From: Prostheceraeus crozeri
Lineage: Eukaryota; Platyhelminthes; Polycladida; Euryleptidae
Direction: 5' to 3'
Length of the DNA stretch: 64,000 nt
Assembly (NCBI GenBank): GCA_907163375.1
Contig: CAJQUW010004789.1
Coordinates: 176,547-240,546 of the forward strand
Under the pieces are notes generated by a model, which did not search any database, had not been told where the DNA came from, and saw nothing but the letters and a program-made list of their open reading frames with translations. A program made the position numbers and the translations under genes. This document shows, in pieces, positions 57,860-64,000 of the stretch. The stretch's first letter is position 1, and each line of letters begins with the position of its first letter.

Positions 57860-58985
57860 ACTATTCTTGTGACAATTATTCAAATAACAATGACGGACGA
57901 ACCAATGTTGTCAAAGATATGAGACAATAGCCAACCAATGTCTACAAAGAGCATTTCTAGGTCATCTGCTTGTCAACACTGTTTCTCAGAATGGTACTGG
58001 GTAGGAATATCGATCACTGTTCACTGTTAGCCGAATGAATTTCACCCAGCTGCTTAACCACGATGGGTAGACACTCTTTAAAACACGCTGAAGAACATGT
58101 TTCTTTAAGAATCGATTGTTAATGCTTTCGCCGAAATATCATACAACCATCATGACAGTTCGCTACCATCGACCGTCAGGAGGTCCTAGACGCCGGAGCC
58201 CTGTCTTGTAAAGCGACTTTTAAACTGAAAATAATTTTCGACCAAAACATTTGTATATATTTTCTTTGACTTCACAATTTTGCATCAAACTGACCACCGA
58301 GTGGTCAACTATAAATCATACAATAATTTGAAAGACCATGGACACTATTCGCATGTCATTCAAAAGATCATCTGCACGAGTATTGCATGTTTTGGAGCAT
58401 GCTTCAACTGTCTTAGAGAAGTGTGACAGGGACGATGGAGGTATAGGAGAAATGATGCCTCAGTGCAATGATCTGTATGAAAGACAACGTTTATAAGTAA
58501 TGTTATAGAAAGTGAATGACAATGACAGTACAACCATCGACCGATACCTCCTGTGAATCTGCTGGATCCATGACTCAGTGGACAAAATCTAATATGACCG
58601 CAGAGCAAGCGAAGTCTGTTCGGATTTAATCGCTAGAGCTGATCCTGGTGCCTCTGGACCACTCCCCCAATGCCTTGTGAAGGCATTTCCTTGCAACACA
58701 GAGGATCCTTTTGAAAACAACGTTCATTGTGAAACTTGTTAGAGGAGAGCGATGAGAATGTGTTTCTGTTACAAAACCTTCTCGGACTTCAAAAGTATTG
58801 TGCAGCTCTCCTACAGTACAGCAGCTGTCGACCGTCAGTTAGTGCCAAGAGGTTGAAGCTGATAAAATACAAAATATCAGCATAACAGTGATGATAGATT
58901 TAAAGCACAATGAAATACTTCTAATTTAATTCAGAATCACGCACTTTGTTATTTCCTAAATACAAAGAGTAATTTAGTTTACATC
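57860..58985. other. No recognisable gene
   Basis: Several short frames without motifs. No repeat noticed. Confidence 0.45.
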
Positions 58986-58989
58986 ACAT

Positions 58990-59465
58990 TCATGGGTTGA
59001 TGTGGCACAGCTTGTCTCTGCTCCTTGTGTATTTCTTATAAGTGACATTTGCGATACATGATCTAAGAAAATCTATGATATCGTTGCCTCAAGAGAGACA
59101 AATGCATTGTCATGAATGAGTGTATCTGTAGAAATATGTCTATGTAGGTATGCGACATTACTTTTGTACCTTACTTTTTATTCTTAGAATTCAGATCATT
59201 CATACCGCGTACTCTATGTATGAAGCTCTATTTCTCTGCCTAGAAGACAGTGATTGTGAAAAAACACGGATATCCTTTGTAAAAATATCAATTCCAAAGT
59301 CATAATGTTGATTCTGTTGATGCAAGTGGGGTATCTGATTATTACTTCATATCTTGGAAACGTCACAAATTGTTTACGGCTATGGGACATACCAAATGTA
59401 CCATAGGGCTTCAGTGACATGATCTAAATGTTACTTCATTGCTATGGTACATTTGGCAAATGTCA
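58990..59465. repeat. Dispersed repeat, copy 2 (without the palindromic insertions)
   Basis: It is homologous to 33790-34640 from GATGTGGCACAGCTTGTCT to the closing hairpin (ACCAAATGTACCATAGG ... GCTATGGTACATTTGG, about 59,388-59,456). It keeps an intact single GCCTCAAG at about 59,086, so it serves as the empty site for the 58-bp palindrome in copy 1. No coding frame. Confidence 0.7.
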
Positions 59466-59469
59466 GTTG

Positions 59470-60830
59470 GTCTACATGGCTACATTATCTATGCGTGCAT
59501 TGCTGTTGCAATCTTTATTCAATGTAAATTCAATGTCAGTTATTTTTCACTATTTCGTAAAGTTACGCGATCTATTTTTAGCTACTGTACGAACCACACA
59601 ATTAGATTCATATGCGCGCGCTTCGGCTTCCTAGAAAGGAAGGGTTATATGTAGCCTTAATATCGAAATGGTATATCACAGAATTAGACAACTTGCTCCT
59701 TCTCGAATGGATAATTCGTATTATCGCTTGCTATTGGAAATGGCAAACAATAAGCTGTCAGCATAGGACACCAGAACCAGTGAGAGATGCGTGCGTGCTG
59801 TGATATCACTTCGCACACACCAAAACACACATCGATGCCTGGCTAGCATTCGATTCAATGTATGCACTATACAGTGAGCAATGCCGAGGAGAGGATGTGA
59901 AATCATCAGGTGAACTAATTTTCGTACGCCTGCTACTTTCTTTAATAATGATCGGAAGGGCCAACATGATGGAAAACACTTGTGCGCAATGATCTACATT
60001 CTTCGAATCTGAAGGAATTTTGGCAATCGAAGCACTTTGCTGGAACTCATATTAATCCGCAAGCGACGCACGACTTTTTTCCTATCTCTGTAAGGTATTA
60101 GGAATACCTTTTTGCCCACTCAATAAGTTCCTCGATGTGCCGTTGATTTCGAATTAATCACACTTCTAGTAAACCGAAGCAGATAAACAATATTTAATTC
60201 TGTGGTACGAACAGAACACAATATAGTAGACATTCTTAAAATTCTCAGATTTCATTTACTCTGCATTTCATGATTTCGAAAACATCTCGCGGAATTTTGA
60301 TGAATATGAATTTATTCTTCATTGTAAATGTTGAATGTATTTATTCAACGAAACAATTGATAAGTCTACATTGCTTCAATCGAATACAAGGATAATAAAA
60401 AGCATTTTATAAAAAACGCATTTAAAACATGTTTTTTACCAACCATGCTTTTAACTAATGAAATTTCGTCCCCTAGAAATTTCATGAAGAATTTAGAGGG
60501 ATGTTTCTCAACCTCATGTGAAGCGTCGACTCAAATGATCACTACCTCATATTTCAGAATTTGCCAGCTTATTCACCGTTCAGTTGTTTAACGCATTAGC
60601 TACTTAGTACAGGACAGACTTGGCAATACTGTGGCAATTCCTCTGCAAAACTGAAAACCAGTTTGAAACTCTTTTTGTATGTATTTGTTGAGAATTAGTG
60701 ACATCATGTGCATAGTTTTATTATGGATATTGTAGGCATCCACTGCGGATATCCATGGCTTCATACAAGCTACATTTCTATGGACTATTTCTTGAAATAC
60801 ATGCAATGTATCAAGAATGCAATGAGTGCA
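59470..60830. other. No recognisable gene
   Basis: AT-rich sequence without supported features. Short frames here lack motifs. Confidence 0.45.
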
Positions 60831-60834
60831 TGCA

Positions 60835-62530
60835 ATATATGCAAGGAAGAGGACAAAACCCTTATCCAAAATAGAGATAGGATAGTCAATCAATGTCTAG
60901 AATTCTACAAAGAACGATACAGCTCTTAAAGACAATCAAACAATGATCCTTTTCTCCCCTTTTCTCCCAGATTTATCAAGATCAAGCAATGACGAACTGT
61001 CCATCCTACCATCAGAGGTTCGAGAATCAAGAAAGCGTCTGAAGTGCAATAAAGCACCGGATGAGGATACTATCAGCACGGAGGAAAAGCCACCGTAGAA
61101 ATTCTCACACATCTCTTCAATAAACCCTACAATACTGTAATACTCCTACATCCTGGAAAAATGCTGCAATTGCTTTTCTACACAAAAATAGGCGATATCA
61201 GACATCAAAAACTATCGACCAAATAGTCTGCTACCTGTCATGTACAACATTTTCTCTAGTTTTCTTTTACAACGAATGGTTAGCGCGCTCAACTTCTATC
61301 AGCCACGTGAGCAACCTGGAGTCCGAGCAGGTTCCTCAACTATAGACCACCTACAAGTAATAAATCAAGTACAGGAAATGGCAAACGAATACAATCTTCC
61401 ACTCTGTTTTGCTTTTGTGGACTACGAGAAAGCTTTCGATTCTATCGAGTTCCAACCACTTTTCGAAGCATTAAGAAATCAAGGTGTGGAGGAAGTATAC
61501 TTAAATATCTTACAAAATTTTGTATGAAGAAGCAACATCTTATCTGCGACTCCATACATGCAGCAACTAATTCAAGATTGAACGCGGCGCAAGACAAGGA
61601 GACAACATCTCTCCAAAACTTTTTACGTCATGCCTCCAGGACTCCGTGATCCGCCAAATAAGCTGGGAGGGTAAAGGCATTAATATTGATGGAAAAAACT
61701 TTTCCACCTAATATTTGCTAGCGATATTGTACTGATAGCCAGCAGTTCCCAAGAACTACAGAAAATGCTTAAAGACCTACACGACACCAGCAAACCAATT
61801 GGACTAAAAATGAATTTGGAGAAAGCGAAAGATATGTATGATAATTATGTCGACAAAGCCACAATATGTCGACAATATCACAGTGAATGGAAAGAAGATT
61901 GAAGAGGTCAGTAATTATGTCTACTTAGGTCAGTTAATAACTAGTGACTATGACCAAATACCAGAAATGAGGAGAAGAATCAGATTAGGCTGGACTGCAT
62001 TTCGAAAACTAGAAAACATGCTGAAAAATAAGAAAGTCAAAAGGAATCTGAAAAAGAAAGCATTCAATGAATGCATACTGGCGGTCATGACTTAGGGCAG
62101 CGAAACATGATCACTGAGTAACACCCAAATGCAGAACCTAGTGACTTCCAAAGAAATATGGAAGGAATTATGATAGGAATAACTCTCTGTGACAAAAAGA
62201 AGCAGTTGGATTCGAGAATAGACTGGAGTAGCCGAAATCATCACAACCATCCGAGAATGCAAACATCGATGGGCAGGACATATCGCAAGAAGGACAAACA
62301 ACAGGTGGACTGCAGAGCAACTGAGTGGATTCCCAGCGAAAATAGAAGACCAAGAGGAAGACCAAAGACCAAATGGTGTGAAGAGCTGGTGTGATGAGTG
62401 GGAACCAACTGGATCCGTAACGCCAGAGACAGAAATTTGTGGAGGGACAGTAGAGAGGGGTTTCTCATTCGGGATGACATGCAATGTCAAATTTTGTAGA
62501 ACAGTTTTTGTGACCTGGATAGAGCAAAAC
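60835..62530 (+). mobile_element. Decayed RTE-type LINE, reverse transcriptase to C-terminus
   Basis: Recognisable blocks in order: KTLIQNRDRIVNQCLEFYKE (60,856-60,915), KNYRPNSLLPVMYNIFS, FYQPREQPGVRAGSSTIDHL, LCFAFVDYEKAFDSIEF (61,400-61,450), RGARQGDNISP in broken form (~61,590), HLIFASDIVLIA (~61,705), LKMNLEKAK, VYLGQLIT, RLGWTAFRKL, FNECILAVMT, the GITLCDKK region, then EWIPSENRRPRGRPKTKWC (~62,320). This is the standard RTE order. The active-site FADD reads FASD, so the catalytic aspartate pair is broken, and coding is scattered over all three frames with several stops. The endonuclease half is missing. It is an old, inactive copy. Confidence 0.88.
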
Positions 62531-62539
62531 ATGTGTAAT

Positions 62540-62725
62540 TGTTACCGAGCAAGTAGATTTGTCAGCCTTTCTATGGTCTATTATATAACTTCAATGGCAT
62601 ATTAGGGCCGTCTAATATGCCATTGGAGTTATATAATAGACCATAGAAAGAACCATAGAAATGCCTTTCATCTCCGCATTCCCAGTGAAAATGATATGGT
62701 GCGTAATTGAGCTATGGTACAATGT
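62540..62725. repeat. Dispersed repeat with 39-bp hairpin
   Basis: Arms 62,567-62,605 and 62,612-62,650 (CTTTCTATGGTCTATTATAT... and its complement) differ at one position and enclose the loop GGCCGT. The flanks match the repeat at 51,915-52,145. It lies directly beyond the RTE 3' end. Confidence 0.65.
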
Positions 62726-62865
62726 GGAAAAAGGAAGGCAACAATGTATCCCGTAATGATGATTTCTCTATCTATGCATGTGAAAGACATTTTTGAAATC
62801 TCAATCAGCGTATATCTACATGTGTATTCATAGCATTGCTGTCCAGTTCATTTCAATAACGCACA

Positions 62866-62973
62866 ATATTATTAACATAGATTTTTCGGGCAACAATGTA
62901 GGACATATTCAGGTGTTTACGCGCCCTCAAATGTCATACATTGTTGCCCTCAAAAATCCATGTTAATGTTATA
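62866..62973. mobile_element. Palindromic element (imperfect ~40-bp arms)
   Basis: ATTAACATAGATTTTTCGGG, CAACAATGTAGGACAT is mirrored by ATGTCATACATTGTTGCCCT, CAAAAATCCATGTTAAT, around a ~25-bp middle. Arm layout resembles the palindrome at 43,872. No duplication of flanking bases could be fixed by eye. Confidence 0.55.
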
Positions 62974-63609
62974 GGGCAATTCTACGCGAATGTCAACATA
63001 TAGGAAATTATATGTATAAAACATATAGGAAACATATAGGCATCCGAACACTCACTGCATTGGTAGTAGGCATTGTAGAATTCCACGGGTTAATTCATGG
63101 CATTCTTGTGCCGAATCGATTCAGAATGTGCCTATTATTTAAACTTTCGCAACATCCTGTAATTCTTTGATTTGGTTAAAATCTCTGATCATTCAATTGT
63201 CAATTCATGCACACACGAATACGGTGACTTGATGAGCAGGCACATATTGTGTTGTCTTCTAGCTATTTTATTGTAACATGGCTCCCGCGCTTTTTAAAAT
63301 TAGGTCACACTTGGAATTTTCGACACGTTTTAAAGAAAATTCCAAGCTAATGCTGTGACCAAATACTACTGCTCGAAATTGCAGCATAGGAGTTACATGG
63401 AGTGCCCAATTTGACGAAAAAATGTAGCTCTAGTCTGATCATTTAGAAAATTGCCACCCAGCATCTTGAAAAATTGTGTATATAGCTCGATGGAGGATAT
63501 CTTTCTATGCAGGGTGCGCAACATGCGGCCGTAGCACAGGCAAAGTGCGGCCGTGACTATGAGAAGCAAATGAAAAAGAATATTGTACATGTATATTGCA
63601 AATATTTCT

Positions 63610-64000
63610 GGAGTTCAAGGCAATCGAAAAACAATCGTCATAGGATACATACGTCTTGTAACTGTTCCTTCACCTGAAGACGTTCCCTTCATTGCTGCAG
63701 TCTTTGATGCGCTAAACCACGAATTTAGCGCGCGGTTCAACGACTTCGACGCACTTGCCCCTAAAACAAAGCTCGTTGCCTCGCCGCACCTGATCCAGAT
63801 AGAAGAGGTTCCTTTCGAACTTCAAATGGAAGTGATCGAGTTGAAGGCGAATGATTGTCTTGTGAAGCAATTCGAAAGTGGTGCTATTTTACATGAAATA
63901 TGGAAATCAACTGTGGAATATCCAAGATTGCGAGAGTTGTCCTAAAATGTTTTAGGTCTATTTGGAAGCACATAAGCCTGCGAGACAGCGCTCTATAAAT
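63610..64000 (+). pseudogene. hAT-type transposase fragment (GTF2IRD2/ZBED5/EPM2AIP1-like)
   Basis: The frame ending at 63,945 reads VPFIAAVFDALNHEFSARFN, DFDALAPKTKLVASPHLIQI, EEVPFELQMEVIELKAND, then YPRLREL. This is the characteristic region just before the C-terminal dimerisation block in hAT transposases of the Charlie/ZBED5/GTF2IRD2 type (F..RF.DF, SPF....E..P.ELQ.E.IDL..D, FP.LR.LA). The dimerisation block itself, LGLFGST then ACETAL, appears in a different frame right after the stop (63,950-63,995) with its own stop, so there is a frameshift at about 63,945. The upstream DDE part is not visible, and the element continues beyond the window edge. Confidence 0.75.

Overview
The window looks like a repeat-choked stretch of an AT-rich nuclear genome from an invertebrate animal. 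The evidence is several different non-LTR retrotransposon lineages, Penelope-like fragments with a GIY-YIG-type C-terminus, hAT and pogo-like DNA transposons, tRNA-derived SINEs, and one compact secreted PAN/C-type-lectin gene of a kind common in marine invertebrates. There are no operons and no prokaryotic gene density. I cannot name the species.

Layout, left to right. At 1.2-2.5 kb lies a 5'-truncated CR1/L2-like LINE. At 3.8-5.93 kb is a 32-bp satellite built from two TCATAG half-units. At 6.62-7.83 kb is a pogo/Tigger-like terminal-inverted-repeat element with TA flanks. At 8.0-8.5 kb are copies of a small tRNA-derived SINE with a C-rich tail. From 9.8 to 24.0 kb there is a mosaic in which GA-rich low-complexity arrays (GAGAGA, GTGAGTGA, TTGAGGGA) alternate with LINE copies or LINE 3' ends; one LINE there (14.34-18.55 kb) is almost complete. 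The mosaic ends in a three-copy tandem amplification of a ~709-bp cassette separated by GA arrays. At 24.85-26.2 kb is a 14-copy tandem array of a ~95-bp tRNA-like unit. At 27.6-30.97 kb is a 34-bp satellite of about 98 copies. At 33-34.6 kb are a LINE tail, a tRNA-like sequence and a dispersed repeat carrying nested palindromic insertions. At 38.86-42.24 kb is a 76-bp satellite, which returns at 53.27-54.56 kb and, inverted and badly decayed, at 55.34-56.2 kb. At 47 and 49.6-50.1 kb are two Penelope-like fragments. At 51.39-51.67 kb is a perfect 133-bp-arm palindrome. At 56.99-57.72 kb is the only convincing host protein gene. At 60.8-62.5 kb is a decayed RTE LINE. At 63.6 kb to the edge is a hAT transposase fossil.

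The host coding content is therefore tiny: one intact intronless lectin gene with a visible TATA-like box and poly(A) signal, and one very uncertain locus at 36.7-38.1 kb. About a quarter of the window is tandem repeat. The most interesting material is how the repeats are organised: retroelement 3' ends sit at GA-rich arrays, a tRNA-like unit has become a satellite, several palindromic element families are present (one with an empty-site paralogue inside the window), and a shared stem-plus-GAAA motif recurs in retroelement tails. The long reading frames rich in Ser, Leu, His and Thr over the GA arrays are products of low complexity and are not genes.
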